Shown: positions 1 to 9,864 of the stretch, in pieces | How positions within the stretch are numbered: position 1 is the stretch's first letter | Layout: each line of letters begins with the position of its first letter | Source: Vibrio pelagius | GTDB lineage: Bacteria > Pseudomonadota > Gammaproteobacteria > Enterobacterales > Vibrionaceae | Direction: 5' to 3' | Length of the DNA: 64,000 nt | NCBI RefSeq assembly: GCF_024347575.1 | Contig: NZ_AP025503.1 | Coordinates: forward strand, 806,001 to 870,000 | Made by a program: the position numbers and the translations under genes | Notes under the pieces: generated by a model | Database searches by the model: none | Told to the model about the DNA's origin: nothing | Seen by the model: the letters and a program-made list of their open reading frames with translations, nothing else

Positions 1-751
1 CATAGTCATGAAATGGCCCAAGCATCAGTCGGTATTTGTCATCTACTGGCTGAAGAAAAGTTTTGACCGATAGTTTTCGGCTCAGTTCACTCGCGAGTTT
101 TTCACTGCGATCTTGATGCTGGGAAGTCGCAACTTGAATAATATATTGTGGTAGTGCCGCTTTCTTCTTTTCGTCGGTTGGGATATCAACGGTTATCACT
201 TCAATTTCGACATTAGCCGTCCCGGTACGAATCACGTCTAATTTGTATGCAGCTGCGTAGCTTAAATCAATGATGCGACCCTCATGAAAAGGGCCACGGT
301 CATTAACGCGAACAATGGTGCTCTTATTATTGTCGGTATTGGTCACTTTCACATAGCTTGGAATTGGCAGTGTCTTGTGCGCAGCGGACATTGAGTACAT
401 GTCGTACACTTCACCATTAGAAGTCAAGTGCCCGTGAAACTTCTTGCCATACCAAGATGCTTTGCCTTTCTCTGTGAATCCTTTGCTATCGCGAACGATT
501 TTATAGTCTGCACCACGCAGGGTGTAATCACTGTTACCCCCTAGGCTGTAAGGTTCATATTTTGGATGTGCATCTTCTAAATGCTCAACTGAAATGGGTG
601 CATCAGGGGCGATGTCATCGTTAATGTCGTAGCGACCCGATTGTGAATCTGGTTGTGATGAACAACCGTTGATCAGCACGACTAAGCTCCCAACTAACAT
701 CAGTTGTTTGAGATGCGATGATTTGTCGGAGGTCTGTGTACCGTTGTTCAT
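1..751 (-). CDS. rlpA: RlpA, septal-ring lytic transglycosylase lipoprotein (3' end cut by window)
   Basis: RlpA cleaves glycan strands stripped of stem peptides and acts at the septum from the outer membrane. I translated the reverse strand from the ATG at 751. It gives a lipoprotein signal with the lipobox LINGC, then a double-psi beta-barrel domain (GKASWYGKKFHG, later VRVNDRGPF and IIDLSYAAA). A SPOR peptidoglycan-binding domain begins at PQYIIQVATS and is cut by the left window edge. About 250 codons are present. The gene starts 15 bp after the rodA stop, so it is probably the last visible member of the mrdA-rodA operon, as in E. coli. Confidence 0.93.
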   Translation of the reverse strand, partial: MNNGTQTSDKSSHLKQLMLVGSLVVLINGCSSQPDSQSGRYDINDDIAPDAPISVEHLEDAHPKYEPYSLGGNSDYTLRGADYKIVRDSKGFTEKGKASWYGKKFHGHLTSNGEVYDMYSMSAAHKTLPIPSYVKVTNTDNNKSTIVRVNDRGPFHEGRIIDLSYAAAYKLDVIRTGTANVEIEVITVDIPTDEKKKAALPQYIIQVATSQHQDRSEKLASELSRKLSVKTFLQPVDDKYRLMLGPFHDY

Positions 752-766
752 TGTGTTAATTATCAC

Positions 767-1888
767 TTACGTCGCCTTTGAGAATGCTTTGCGGTGAGTG
801 TGGATTGACATCAAAATACCAAAACCAGCCATCAATGTAACCATCGAAGTACCCCCATAACTAACAAGAGGTAGAGGTACACCTACCACGGGTAGAATGC
901 CACTAACCATACCAATGTTTACAAAAATATAAACGAAGAAGCTTAAAACAATACTACCGCCCATCATTCGCCCAAACGCGGTTTGAGCTTGGCTTGCGAG
1001 AATCAGACCGCGGCCAATAATGAACAGATAGATAGCAAGAAGAAATAGAATACCGATCATGCCCCATTCCTCGGCAATGACCGCAAAGATAAAGTCGGTA
1101 TGACGCTCCGGAATAAACTCCAGCTGAGATTGAGTCCCTTGTAGCCAACCTTTACCTGAGATACCGCCAGAGCCAATCGCAATCTTACTTTGAATAATAT
1201 GGTAGCCCGCACCGAGTGGATCGGATTCTGGATCAAACAGAGTACGTACACGAACCTTTTGGTATTCGCGCATTAAGAAGAACCACAGAATTGGGATAAA
1301 CGCACCCAAAGCTACCGCTGCACTCGCGATGATTTTCCAACTGATACCCGCCAAGAAAATCACGAAAATACCAGACGCCGCAATCAAGATTGACGTTCCT
1401 AAATCGGGCTGCTTGGCGATAAGAATGGTGGGTACAAATACCATTACCAATGAGATGACTAGCGTTTGAAATGTCGGGGGGAGTGAACGCTTACCAATGT
1501 AACGAGCTAGCATCAGTGGTACAGCGAGCTTAAGTAGCTCCGAAGGTTGGAAGCGAACAAATCCGAAATTCAACCAGCGCTGAGCTCCCTTGGAGGCTTC
1601 ACCAAAGAACAGCACGCCGAGTAGCAATATCACACCGCCAATAAACAGCACCGGAGCCAATGTCTCATAGGTGCGCGGGGAGATCTGTGCGAGGAAGATC
1701 ATTACGCCAAGTGATAACGCCATACGCATCGCTTGACGATCCATCATCGCCAAACTTTGACCGCTTGCGCTGTACATTATCAGCAACGCAAACCCCATTA
1801 ATACTAAGATGCCAAGCAGAAGCGGCAAATCAATATGGAATCGCTCAAATAGGGCGCGATTTTGACCAGTAGAGAGATCGAGTTTCAT
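767..1888 (-). CDS. rodA: RodA, SEDS peptidoglycan glycosyltransferase of the elongasome
   Basis: RodA polymerises lipid II into glycan strands during lateral wall growth, paired with PBP2. The 373-residue product is almost wholly hydrophobic with about ten membrane segments. It carries the SEDS signatures [17 protein letters not shown], the loop [15 protein letters not shown] with its key Asp, and [12 protein letters not shown] near the C terminus. The length matches E. coli RodA (370). Its ATG shares one base with the mrdA stop (TAATG), so translation is probably coupled and the two partners are made together. Also called mrdB. Confidence 0.97.
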   Translation of the reverse strand: MKLDLSTGQNRALFERFHIDLPLLLGILVLMGFALLIMYSASGQSLAMMDRQAMRMALSLGVMIFLAQISPRTYETLAPVLFIGGVILLLGVLFFGEASKGAQRWLNFGFVRFQPSELLKLAVPLMLARYIGKRSLPPTFQTLVISLVMVFVPTILIAKQPDLGTSILIAASGIFVIFLAGISWKIIASAAVALGAFIPILWFFLMREYQKVRVRTLFDPESDPLGAGYHIIQSKIAIGSGGISGKGWLQGTQSQLEFIPERHTDFIFAVIAEEWGMIGILFLLAIYLFIIGRGLILASQAQTAFGRMMGGSIVLSFFVYIFVNIGMVSGILPVVGVPLPLVSYGGTSMVTLMAGFGILMSIHTHRKAFSKAT

Positions 1889-3780
1889 TATTGTGTTGCC
1901 TTACTCTTATATTCATCGCCCAGAACAATATGGTCGAAGATTCGTCTCACAACAGGACCACCGTTTGATGAGCCACCGCCTGCGTTCTCGAGTACGATGG
2001 TCACGATTGCTTTAGGGTCATCCAACGGTGCAAAGCCAGTAAAGAGCGCGTGGTCACGTAGGTGTTCTGCGATTTCATCAGCATTGTACTCTTCATCTTC
2101 TTTCAATCCGAAGACTTGCGCAGTACCGGATTTACCGGCGGTCAGGTAAGACATACCTTGGAAAGAGCGACGAGCCGTCCCTTTACGACCGTGGTTTACC
2201 AGCTTCATGCCTTCTTTACCTATGTCCCAGAATCGCTGCTTTACACCTGTAATTGGTGGATAAGTTTCGATATCAGACAGCGATTGTGTCTCAAGTGGTT
2301 GTCCATTTTCAATGGTGGCACGCAACAGGTGCGGAGCAATGACTTCACCTTCATGTACCAATACCGATGTTGCTTTCGCTATCTGCATGGGTGTTGCTGT
2401 CCAGTAGCCTTGTCCAATACCGACAGGGATGGTATCCCCTTGATACCAAGGCACACGATGACGAGCCATTTTCCAATCACGCGTAGGCATGTTGGCTTTA
2501 CTCTCTTCATGGATATCGATACCCGTGTAGTCACCAAAACCAAACATCATCATCCAGCGTGATAGGCGGTCAATGCCCATATCAAAGGCGATTTGGTAGA
2601 AGAAGGTATCCACAGATTCTTCAATTGCTTTAACGATATCAACAGTGCCGTGCCCCCAGCGTAGCCAATCACGGAAAGGTTTGGTTTTTGAGTTTGGAAT
2701 CTTCCAATACCCCGGGTCGTTACGGGTAGTGTTTGGTGTGATCACACCTTCTTGCAACGCGGCTACTGCGATGAAAGGTTTAATCGTTGATGCTGGTGGG
2801 TAGATACCCAGAGTCGCTCGGTTTACGAGTGGACGGTTTTTGTCGTTGAGCAGGGCGTTGTAACCTTTGGACGAGATACCGTGCACAAAGGCATTTGGGT
2901 CATAGCTCGGGCTAGAGACCATAGCGAGTACCCCGTTGTCTTTTGGATCGAGTACAACGGCTGAGCCGCGACGTCCATCGAGTAATTTGTGTACGTAAAG
3001 TTGAAGGTCAATATCGAGGTTCAATACGATGTCTTTGCCTGGAATCGCGGGTACAAATTTTAATGTACGAATAACACGCCCACGGCTGTTAACTTCAACC
3101 TCTTGGTAGCCGGCTGTACCATGTAGTATGTCTTCGTAATAGCGCTCGATACCCAACTTACCGATGTCGCGGGTCGCTTGATAGTTCGCGTCTTTCTCTT
3201 CACGAACCAGACGTCGCATATCGCGGTCATTAATGCGTGATACGTAGCCAATCACGTGTGTCAGTACATCACCATATGGGTAAAAACGCTTGAGAGTACC
3301 TGTCACCTCGACACCTGGGAACTTGTGCTGGTTTACAGAGAATACCGCCACTTGATCTTCAGTGAGTTGGTTGAGGATAGGAACGGACTTGAAACGACGC
3401 GTATTGCGGCGATCGCGATTGAATCTTTCGACGCGCTCTGGGCTGATTTCTAAAAGTTCTTGGAGACGCTTAATGGTGTCATCCATGTCCTTAATTTTTT
3501 CAGGAGTGATCTCCAGGTCGAATACTGGACGGTTTTCCGCCAGTAATACACCATTTCGGTCATAGATTAGGCCGCGAGTCGGTGCGATAGGAACAACTTT
3601 GATACGGTTGTCGTTCGAGCGGGTTTTATAGTCTTGATATTGGTTGACCTGAATGTTGTACAGGTTGGCAACCAAAATGCCCATCATGATTACAATGCCT
3701 ATAAACGCAATAAAAGCACGACTAGCAAATAGTCGTGCTTCTTCTTTGTAATCACGGATTTGGCTACGTTTACGTAACAT
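1888..3780 (-). CDS. mrdA: PBP2, peptidoglycan transpeptidase of the elongasome
   Basis: Class B penicillin-binding protein that cross-links new wall made by RodA; the target of mecillinam. The 630-residue protein has one N-terminal membrane anchor (about residues 20-42), a pedestal/dimerisation domain and a C-terminal transpeptidase. The catalytic motif is S331-T-I-K334, followed by the SVD motif and KSGT. The spacing and length fit E. coli PBP2 (active Ser330). It follows rlmH by 6 bp in the operon and overlaps rodA by one base. Confidence 0.97.
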   Translation of the reverse strand: MLRKRSQIRDYKEEARLFASRAFIAFIGIVIMMGILVANLYNIQVNQYQDYKTRSNDNRIKVVPIAPTRGLIYDRNGVLLAENRPVFDLEITPEKIKDMDDTIKRLQELLEISPERVERFNRDRRNTRRFKSVPILNQLTEDQVAVFSVNQHKFPGVEVTGTLKRFYPYGDVLTHVIGYVSRINDRDMRRLVREEKDANYQATRDIGKLGIERYYEDILHGTAGYQEVEVNSRGRVIRTLKFVPAIPGKDIVLNLDIDLQLYVHKLLDGRRGSAVVLDPKDNGVLAMVSSPSYDPNAFVHGISSKGYNALLNDKNRPLVNRATLGIYPPASTIKPFIAVAALQEGVITPNTTRNDPGYWKIPNSKTKPFRDWLRWGHGTVDIVKAIEESVDTFFYQIAFDMGIDRLSRWMMMFGFGDYTGIDIHEESKANMPTRDWKMARHRVPWYQGDTIPVGIGQGYWTATPMQIAKATSVLVHEGEVIAPHLLRATIENGQPLETQSLSDIETYPPITGVKQRFWDIGKEGMKLVNHGRKGTARRSFQGMSYLTAGKSGTAQVFGLKEDEEYNADEIAEHLRDHALFTGFAPLDDPKAIVTIVLENAGGGSSNGGPVVRRIFDHIVLGDEYKSKATQ

Positions 3781-3786
3781 TAACGC

Positions 3787-4257
3787 TTATTCTCGGTGAT
3801 ACGGATGATTAGCTGTAATGCTCCAAGCTCGGTACAGGCTTTCTGCCATGATAACTCGCACAAGCGGGTGCGGTAGAGTCAGAGCCGACAGAGACCAACT
3901 TTGGTCAGCCGCCGCTTTACATGCTGGAGCAAGCCCTTCTGGGCCACCAATCAGGATAGAAACATCACGTCCATCCAGTTTCCAGCTCTCTAGTTGTTCA
4001 GCTAGTTGTGGTGTATCCCATTTTCTGCCTGGGATATCGAGCGTCACAATACGGCTGCCTTTTGGGACCGCTGCTAGCATCGCTTCGCCCTCTTTTTGCA
4101 GAATGCGTGCAATGTCAGCATTTTTGCCGCGTTTGCCCGCTGGAATTTCTACCAATTCCAGTGGCATATCGTGTGGGAAGCGACGCTTATATTCTTGAAA
4201 GCCTTCCTCAACCCATTTTGGCATTTTGGTGCCAACGGCAATTAATTGGATCTTCAC
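3787..4257 (-). CDS. rlmH: RlmH, 23S rRNA pseudouridine-1915 N3-methyltransferase
   Basis: SPOUT-class enzyme that methylates pseudouridine 1915 in helix 69 of 23S rRNA on the assembled 70S ribosome. The 156-residue length is typical. The C-terminal half carries the knotted SAM-binding region, seen as LIGGPEGL and then [18 protein letters not shown], and ends in the conserved NHPYHRE tail. It lies 3 bp after rsfS and 6 bp before mrdA, the conserved rsfS-rlmH-mrdA order. Confidence 0.97.
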   Translation of the reverse strand: MKIQLIAVGTKMPKWVEEGFQEYKRRFPHDMPLELVEIPAGKRGKNADIARILQKEGEAMLAAVPKGSRIVTLDIPGRKWDTPQLAEQLESWKLDGRDVSILIGGPEGLAPACKAAADQSWSLSALTLPHPLVRVIMAESLYRAWSITANHPYHRE

Positions 4258-4260
4258 AGA

Positions 4261-4578
4261 TTAGCCCCACAGCTTTTCTAGTTGGTATAGCTCGCGTTGC
4301 TCAGCTTGCATCACGTGAAGCATGCTAGTGCCCATATCTAGGACAACCCATTCGCCTTCTTGTTCCCCATCCATACCTAGCGGCTCGAGGCCGACTTTTT
4401 TCACTTCACTTGCGACATGTTCCGCGATAGAAGCGACGTGGCGCTTTGAAGTACCAGTACAAACGATCATGTAGTCTGTCACACTGGATTTACCTTCAAC
4501 GTCGATGGTGATGATCGACTCTGCTTTCATGTCGTCGGCTTTATCTGCAAGAAAATCTCTTAGTTCTTCACGTAACAC
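4261..4578 (-). CDS. rsfS: RsfS, ribosome silencing factor
   Basis: Binds L14 on the 50S subunit and blocks subunit joining when nutrients are short. The product is 105 residues, the usual size, with the family core SVTDYMIVCTGTSKRHVASIA and a C-terminal WVVLDMG..LHVM block. In E. coli, nadD and cobC lie between holA and this gene; here only 49 bp separate it from holA. It heads the rsfS-rlmH-mrdA-rodA-rlpA run. Confidence 0.96.
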   Translation of the reverse strand: MLREELRDFLADKADDMKAESIITIDVEGKSSVTDYMIVCTGTSKRHVASIAEHVASEVKKVGLEPLGMDGEQEGEWVVLDMGTSMLHVMQAEQRELYQLEKLWG

Positions 4579-4627
4579 AGGGTGTTCCTTAAATCTTAAT
4601 TTTGCGACTCAAAATCATATCACGCTT

Positions 4628-5653
4628 TTATGCGGGAAAGGGGATTGAAGCCGAGGGGATACAAAACTCAACACTCAATTGGTGAATGAGTGGCCAAGGT
4701 GATTGCTCATACTGGGTTTTAGAGAGCAATTCAGCTTGAGTAAGCAGTGCAAACAGAGAGTGTAACTGAGTCACTGAGACTCGTGTTAGCGCTGCGTTAT
4801 AAAGGGGTTTCTTAGATTGCCAGATACGATGTTTCTCGAACACTTGTCCGATAGGCATCTGCTGCATCTGCTGTTGCATTTGAAGCAGCAGTGTTAGCTC
4901 TCGCTGAATACTACGCAAAAGAATCACGGCTTCCACACCTTCCGCCTCTAATTGGCGCAAAATACGTTGAGCTCGATTACCTTTACCTGCGAGTAGGGCA
5001 TCTACCCAGTGGAAAGGGGTAAAATGATTATGACGACTTAATGACTCTTCAAGTCGAACTAAGGTCAGCTTACCATCAGGGTATTGCAGGGCTAGCTTCT
5101 CTAAGCTTTGGGTCAATGCGAACAAGTTACCTTCATGCCATTGAGCCAACATTTGCGTCGCTTCGGCGTCTGGCTGTAAACCAATTTGGCGACAGCGAGC
5201 TTGAACAAATTGAGGCAAGCGGCCAACGTCAGGGGGTAAGCAGCTTACCCAGTGACCTTGGCTTGAAAGTGCTTTAAACCACTTCGCGTTCTCTTGTGCC
5301 TTAGTTAGTTTGGTTCCGATCAACACTAACATGATGTCTTCATGCAGCTGATCTGATAGCGCCAATAGCTCTTTCGCGATAGCGGCATTTACACCAGACT
5401 CTGGCAACTCTAACTCGATCAGTTGACGGCTCGAAAACAGACTTAGGGCTTGGGTACAGTCGTAAACATCATTCCAATCTAGGCTGCTGTCGATAGCAAA
5501 GCGATGACGCTCTTCAAAGCCTTGCTCTTTAGCGGCTTTCTGAATCGACTCACGGCTTTCTTGAAGCAATAGCGGTTCGTTACCAAAGATCAAATAAACG
5601 CGGCTAAGCTGCTTATTTAATTGCTCTGATAAACGGTCTGCAAAAATACGCAT
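4628..5653 (-). CDS. holA: DNA polymerase III delta subunit
   Basis: The delta subunit opens the beta sliding clamp within the clamp loader. At 341 residues it matches E. coli HolA (343). The N terminus YLIFGNEPLLLQESRESI and the AAA+-like fold without a functional P-loop are typical, and the C-terminal collar helices follow. It starts 9 bp after lptE, so it is probably in one transcript with leuS-lptE. The start ATG at 5653 gives the expected MRIFADRLSEQL N terminus. Confidence 0.96.
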   Translation of the reverse strand: MRIFADRLSEQLNKQLSRVYLIFGNEPLLLQESRESIQKAAKEQGFEERHRFAIDSSLDWNDVYDCTQALSLFSSRQLIELELPESGVNAAIAKELLALSDQLHEDIMLVLIGTKLTKAQENAKWFKALSSQGHWVSCLPPDVGRLPQFVQARCRQIGLQPDAEATQMLAQWHEGNLFALTQSLEKLALQYPDGKLTLVRLEESLSRHNHFTPFHWVDALLAGKGNRAQRILRQLEAEGVEAVILLRSIQRELTLLLQMQQQMQQMPIGQVFEKHRIWQSKKPLYNAALTRVSVTQLHSLFALLTQAELLSKTQYEQSPWPLIHQLSVEFCIPSASIPFPA

Positions 5654-5662
5654 CAGTTAACC

Positions 5663-6283
5663 TTATTGAGCAGACTCAGTTGAATCTGGAGTTACCTCAA
5701 CATTTTTAATGTTGTACTGCTTCTCTAGCTCTTTAACTTGAACTTCTTCTAGGTCTTCAAGGTTCATGCTGTTCGCAGCAATGTTGGCTTTCAGGCGTGC
5801 CATTTGACGTAGGATTTGGCTTGCAGCTAGCTTGCGCATCTCATCTTCAATCATGTCGCGTTCGACCGATTTTGCGAGTGCTGTTAGCGGGTTATCTAGG
5901 TAACTACGAGTTACGCTGGTGGTAAAGGTTTTATCGCCCAGTTCAGGAATCGTCACACGATAAGAGGCATTGAAAGTCAGTTCCTTCTCAGCAGCACGTG
6001 TGTTCTGGTAGAGAGAGAGCGTACGCTCATTAACGCTTTCGCTTAGTAGGTGAAGGTTAGGCGTTTTGCTGGTTGGCGCAGCAATTTCCACGTTACTCAT
6101 ACGCAACTGGCTCTTCACCATACGCGTAAACGTACTGTATTGGTCGTAACTGGATACTGAGATCTTGTTCAGTTCCTCGGGTACAGAGTAGTCACCACGC
6201 AGGTGAAAACCACAGGCTGAGAGTAGGCTGACAGTTAGAACAACGAAGGTAGCTTTTAACGAAGACAGTGAAATCAGGCGCAT
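5663..6283 (-). CDS. lptE: LptE, LPS-assembly lipoprotein
   Basis: Outer-membrane lipoprotein that plugs the LptD barrel and helps deliver LPS to the cell surface. The 206-residue protein has a signal peptide ending in the lipobox LLSACGFHLRG, which is the family's N-terminal hallmark. The C terminus has an acidic, coiled-coil-like extension (NLEDLEEVQVKELEKQ). Gene order leuS-lptE-holA is as in E. coli (lptE was formerly rlpB). Confidence 0.95.
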   Translation of the reverse strand: MRLISLSSLKATFVVLTVSLLSACGFHLRGDYSVPEELNKISVSSYDQYSTFTRMVKSQLRMSNVEIAAPTSKTPNLHLLSESVNERTLSLYQNTRAAEKELTFNASYRVTIPELGDKTFTTSVTRSYLDNPLTALAKSVERDMIEDEMRKLAASQILRQMARLKANIAANSMNLEDLEEVQVKELEKQYNIKNVEVTPDSTESAQ

Positions 6284-6381
6284 TATTTGATGGCTCTCAT
6301 AAAATGGATTACTTATTTAAAGGCTTTAAGTTTAGGGGTAACCGTGCTGGGTATTAACCAATGTAAAAGCGTTTAAATAAG

Positions 6382-6408
6382 TAGACAGGGTGGGGTGCAC
6401 CCTGTCTA
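6382..6408 (-). terminator. Hairpin after leuS
   Basis: An 11-bp perfect stem (TAGACAGGGTG with CACCCTGTCTA) and a 5-base loop lie in the 211-bp leuS-lptE gap. There is no real U-run on the minus strand, so it may be an attenuating or processing hairpin rather than a full intrinsic terminator. Nothing else was recognised in this gap. Confidence 0.5.
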
Positions 6409-6494
6409 TTGACTGCGAAGTGGCAATTAAGTTCTTTAATTCCTATCGCATTGTGAGTGTTTACTCAACCAATCAGTCACGATGTGACGAATGA

Positions 6495-9068
6495 TTAGTT
6501 AGCAACGATGTTCAGTAGCTTACCCGGTACGTAAATCACTTTACGAACAGTCTTGCCGTCTGTGAACTTAGTTACGTTCTCATCGTTTAGACCTAGCGCT
6601 TCAATATCTTCTTTCGAGATATCTGCCGGTACTGTTAACTTCGCACGTAGCTTGCCGTTTACTTGAACGATGATTAGCTTCTCGTCTTCAACCAGAGCTT
6701 TCTCATCGTGTGTTGGCCATGTCGCATTATCGATGTCTTCTTGACCCAGCGCTGTCCACATTTCGTAAGAGATGTGAGGAGTGATAGGGTAAAGCATTGC
6801 AACAACTGCTTTTAGTGCTTCATCAAGGATTGCACGGTCTTGTACAGATTCTTGAGGCGCTTTAGCTAGCTTGTTCATCAGTTCCATGATAGCTGCGATA
6901 GCCGTGTTGAACGTTTGACGACGAGCGATATCGTCAGTCACTTTCGCGATTGTCTTGTGAACGTCACGACGAAGTGCTTTTTGGTCGCCAGACAGTGCCG
7001 ATGCATCAACAGCTTCTGCAGCGCCTTTTGATGCGTGCTCGTTTACGAGTTTCCAAACACGTTTCAGGAAGCGGTTCGCACCTTCAACGCCAGACTCTTG
7101 CCACTCAAGAGTCATGTCTGCAGGTGATGCAAACATCATGAATAGACGAACCGTATCAGCACCGTACTTGTCTACCATCTCTTGTGGGTCAATACCGTTG
7201 TTCTTCGACTTAGACATTTTGATCATGCCCGAGTGTGTTACATCACGGCCAGCGTTATCTTTCGCTGAAGTGATACGGCCTTTACCGTCACGCTCTACAG
7301 CTACGTCAGTTGGTGCAACCCACTCTTTACCGCCTTTGTCGTTCTCGAAGTAGAACGCATCCGCTAGTACCATGCCTTGACACAGTAGCTGCTTGAACGG
7401 CTCGTCAGATGTTACGTAACCTGCGTCACGTAGCAGTTTGTGGAAGAAGCGCGAGTACAGTAGGTGCATACAAGCGTGCTCGATACCACCGATGTACTGG
7501 TCTACTGGTAGCCAGTAGTTCGCTTTTTCTGGATCTAGGATGTCGTCAGCTTGTGGTGAACAGTAACGCGCATAGTACCAAGAAGATTCCATGAACGTAT
7601 CGAACGTGTCAGTCTCACGTAGAGCTGGTTCGCCGTTAAATGTTGTTTTCGCCCACTCTTTGTCAGCTTTGATTGGGCTAGTTACGCCGTCCATTACCAC
7701 GTCTTCTGGAAGAATGACTGGTAGTTGGTCAGCGGGTACTGGATGAACCTCACCATCTTCAGTGGTTACCATTGGGATTGGAGCGCCCCAGTAACGTTGA
7801 CGAGATACACCCCAGTCACGTAGACGGAAGTTTACTGTCTTAGTACCTTTGCCTTCTGCTTCAAGCTTGGCTGCGATTGCATCGAACGCCGCCTGGAACT
7901 CTAGGCCATCGAACTCACCTGAATCGAACAGTACGCCTTTCTCAGTGTACGCTTCTTCAGAGATGTTTAGTTCGCTGTCGTCAGCAGGCTTGATCACAGG
8001 GATGATGTCTAGGCCGTACTTAGTCGCGAATTCGTAGTCACGTTGGTCGTGTGCAGGTACTGCCATTACAGCGCCTGTACCGTAATCCATCAGTACGAAG
8101 TTAGCTACATAAACTGGCACTTCACGACCGTTCAATGGGTGAATAGCAGTAAGGCCAGTTGCCATACCTTTCTTCTCCATTGTCGCAAGTTCAGCTTCCG
8201 CTACTTTGTTGTTCTTACACTCGTCGATGAAGGCCGCTAATTCAGGGTTGTTCTCAGCTGCGATTGCCGCTAGAGGGTGACCTGCTGCAATACCTACGTA
8301 AGTCACACCCATTAGTGTGTCTGGACGTGTTGTATAAACTTCTAGGTCTTGTTGACCTTTCACTTCAAACTTGAGTTCTACACCTTCAGAGCGACCGATC
8401 CAGTTGCGCTGCATGGTTTTAACCATTTCAGGCCAACCATCTAGGTTGTCTAGATCGTCTAGTAGCTCTTGTGCGTATTCAGTGATCTTGATGAACCACT
8501 GTGGGATCTCTTTTTGCTCTACAGGCGTGTCACAACGCCAGCAGCAGCCGTCTTCAACCTGCTCGTTTGCTAGAACAGTTTGGTCGTTTGGACACCAGTT
8601 AACTGAAGAAGTCTTCTTGTACACTAGGCCTTTTTCGTAAAGCTTAGTGAAGAACTCTTGTTCCCAACGGTAGTACTCAGGCGTACAAGTTGCGAATTCA
8701 CGGTTCCAGTCGTAACCAAAGCCTAGAAGTTTAAGCTGGTTCTTCATGTATTCGATGTTTTCGTAAGTCCAAGGCGCAGGTGCTGTATTGTTCTTAACCG
8801 CTGCGTTTTCTGCTGGTAGGCCGAATGCATCCCAACCGATTGGCTGCATTACGTTTTTGCCTTGTAGACGTTGGAAACGAGATACCACATCACCGATCGT
8901 GTAGTTGCGCACGTGACCCATGTGCAGTCGACCACTTGGGTATGGGAACATGGATAGACAGTAGAATTTTTCTTTATTTGGGTCTTCACTTACAACAAAG
9001 GTCTTGTTGTTATCCCAGTGCTGTTGAACTTTTTGTTCAATTTCTTGCGGATTGTATTGTTCTTGCAT
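6495..9068 (-). CDS. leuS: Leucyl-tRNA synthetase
   Basis: Class I synthetase that charges tRNA-Leu and hydrolyses mischarged products in its CP1 editing domain. The 857-residue protein has the HIGH-type motif in [15 protein letters not shown] near residue 50, a large CP1 insertion, a zinc-type CCWRC region and KMSKS in [11 protein letters not shown]. The length matches E. coli (860). It is divergent from ybeL across 160 bp and appears to lead the leuS-lptE-holA transcript. Confidence 0.98.
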   Translation of the reverse strand: MQEQYNPQEIEQKVQQHWDNNKTFVVSEDPNKEKFYCLSMFPYPSGRLHMGHVRNYTIGDVVSRFQRLQGKNVMQPIGWDAFGLPAENAAVKNNTAPAPWTYENIEYMKNQLKLLGFGYDWNREFATCTPEYYRWEQEFFTKLYEKGLVYKKTSSVNWCPNDQTVLANEQVEDGCCWRCDTPVEQKEIPQWFIKITEYAQELLDDLDNLDGWPEMVKTMQRNWIGRSEGVELKFEVKGQQDLEVYTTRPDTLMGVTYVGIAAGHPLAAIAAENNPELAAFIDECKNNKVAEAELATMEKKGMATGLTAIHPLNGREVPVYVANFVLMDYGTGAVMAVPAHDQRDYEFATKYGLDIIPVIKPADDSELNISEEAYTEKGVLFDSGEFDGLEFQAAFDAIAAKLEAEGKGTKTVNFRLRDWGVSRQRYWGAPIPMVTTEDGEVHPVPADQLPVILPEDVVMDGVTSPIKADKEWAKTTFNGEPALRETDTFDTFMESSWYYARYCSPQADDILDPEKANYWLPVDQYIGGIEHACMHLLYSRFFHKLLRDAGYVTSDEPFKQLLCQGMVLADAFYFENDKGGKEWVAPTDVAVERDGKGRITSAKDNAGRDVTHSGMIKMSKSKNNGIDPQEMVDKYGADTVRLFMMFASPADMTLEWQESGVEGANRFLKRVWKLVNEHASKGAAEAVDASALSGDQKALRRDVHKTIAKVTDDIARRQTFNTAIAAIMELMNKLAKAPQESVQDRAILDEALKAVVAMLYPITPHISYEMWTALGQEDIDNATWPTHDEKALVEDEKLIIVQVNGKLRAKLTVPADISKEDIEALGLNDENVTKFTDGKTVRKVIYVPGKLLNIVAN

Positions 9069-9228
9069 CGATGATGTCCGGTTATCTTGGAATTTGTGAG
9101 TCTGGTTTGATCAGACTTCAATAGATCGTCATAGAATACCTAAAGGAACGAACTACAACAATAGCTATACCTGTCATACTCTCATTATCTCGGGTATTGA
9201 TTTAGGTCTGCAATCTTGAGGAGGACTT

Positions 9229-9699
9229 ATGCCAAAGAAAAAAGCACTCTATGAAGAGCTAGTGGAAGATGTCATCGAAATACTTAAGCATAGCCCTGAA
9301 GAGATCAACAATAAGCTTGAAACGTCAGGCAAGCTTGCAAAAGCGGCGAATGATATGACGAAAGATGAGTTGTCTTTGATCTCGGCTTACGTTAAATCGG
9401 ATCTGAAAGAGTTCTCTGAAAGCTATGAGGAGAGCAAAAGTGGACCGTTTTATTTGATGATTGCAGATTCCATCTGGCATGGCTTGCTGGAAATCACTGA
9501 CCGCACCAAGGTCGAGTGGGTAGAGCTGTTCCAAGATCTGGAGCATCAAGGGCTCTATCAAGCAGGAGAAGTGATCGGTTTAGGTCGTCTGATTTGCGAT
9601 GATTGTGGTCACCAAACGGAGTACAACCACCCAACCACCATCATTCCGTGCATCAAATGTGGCGGTAAAGGGTTTAGCCGAAAAGCGCTCAAGCCATAA
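9229..9699 (+). CDS. ybeL: Zinc-ribbon protein of the YbeL (DUF1451) family
   Basis: Function unknown. The 156-residue product has a charged, helical N-terminal two thirds and a C-terminal zinc ribbon with two CxxC pairs (CDDC and CIKC). Size and layout match E. coli YbeL, whose gene is also near leuS. A strong Shine-Dalgarno (GAGGAGG) sits just upstream of the ATG and confirms the start. It is a single plus-strand gene facing lnt. Confidence 0.9.
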   Translation: MPKKKALYEELVEDVIEILKHSPEEINNKLETSGKLAKAANDMTKDELSLISAYVKSDLKEFSESYEESKSGPFYLMIADSIWHGLLEITDRTKVEWVELFQDLEHQGLYQAGEVIGLGRLICDDCGHQTEYNHPTTIIPCIKCGGKGFSRKALKP

Positions 9700-9752
9700 A
9701 AGCTCGTAGACAGTAAATGCACTTAAACCATAGTGCTCTCTCCGACATCAAC

Positions 9753-9782
9753 AAAAAAGGGTTGACCTATCAGGCCAACCCT
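9753..9782 (-). terminator. Rho-independent terminator of the ybeZ-lnt operon
   Basis: Stem AGGGTTGACCT (9758-9768) with AGGCCAACCCT (9772-9782) has one mismatch. On the minus strand it is followed by six U residues (the A-run at 9753-9758). The orientation fits the end of lnt, not ybeL. Confidence 0.8.
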
Positions 9783-9793
9783 AAAACGCTTTA

Positions 9794-9862
9794 TCTCGAA
9801 TCTCGAATCTCGAATCTCGAATCTCGAATCTCGAATCTCGAATCTCGAATCTCGAATCTCGA
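9794..9862. repeat. 7-bp tandem repeat (TCTCGAA), 9 full copies plus 6 bases
   Basis: Nine exact head-to-tail copies of TCTCGAA fill 9794-9856, and a partial tenth runs to 9862. The array starts 3 bp past the lnt stop codon and lies before its terminator, so it would be transcribed as lnt 3' UTR. The unit is not a multiple of three, but no coding frame uses it. Confidence 0.98.
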
Positions 9863-9864
9863 CC

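Noticed and set aside
9794..9862. Direct repeats that could be read as a CRISPR array
   Set aside because: The 7-base units are head to tail with no spacers, and no cas gene is in the window.
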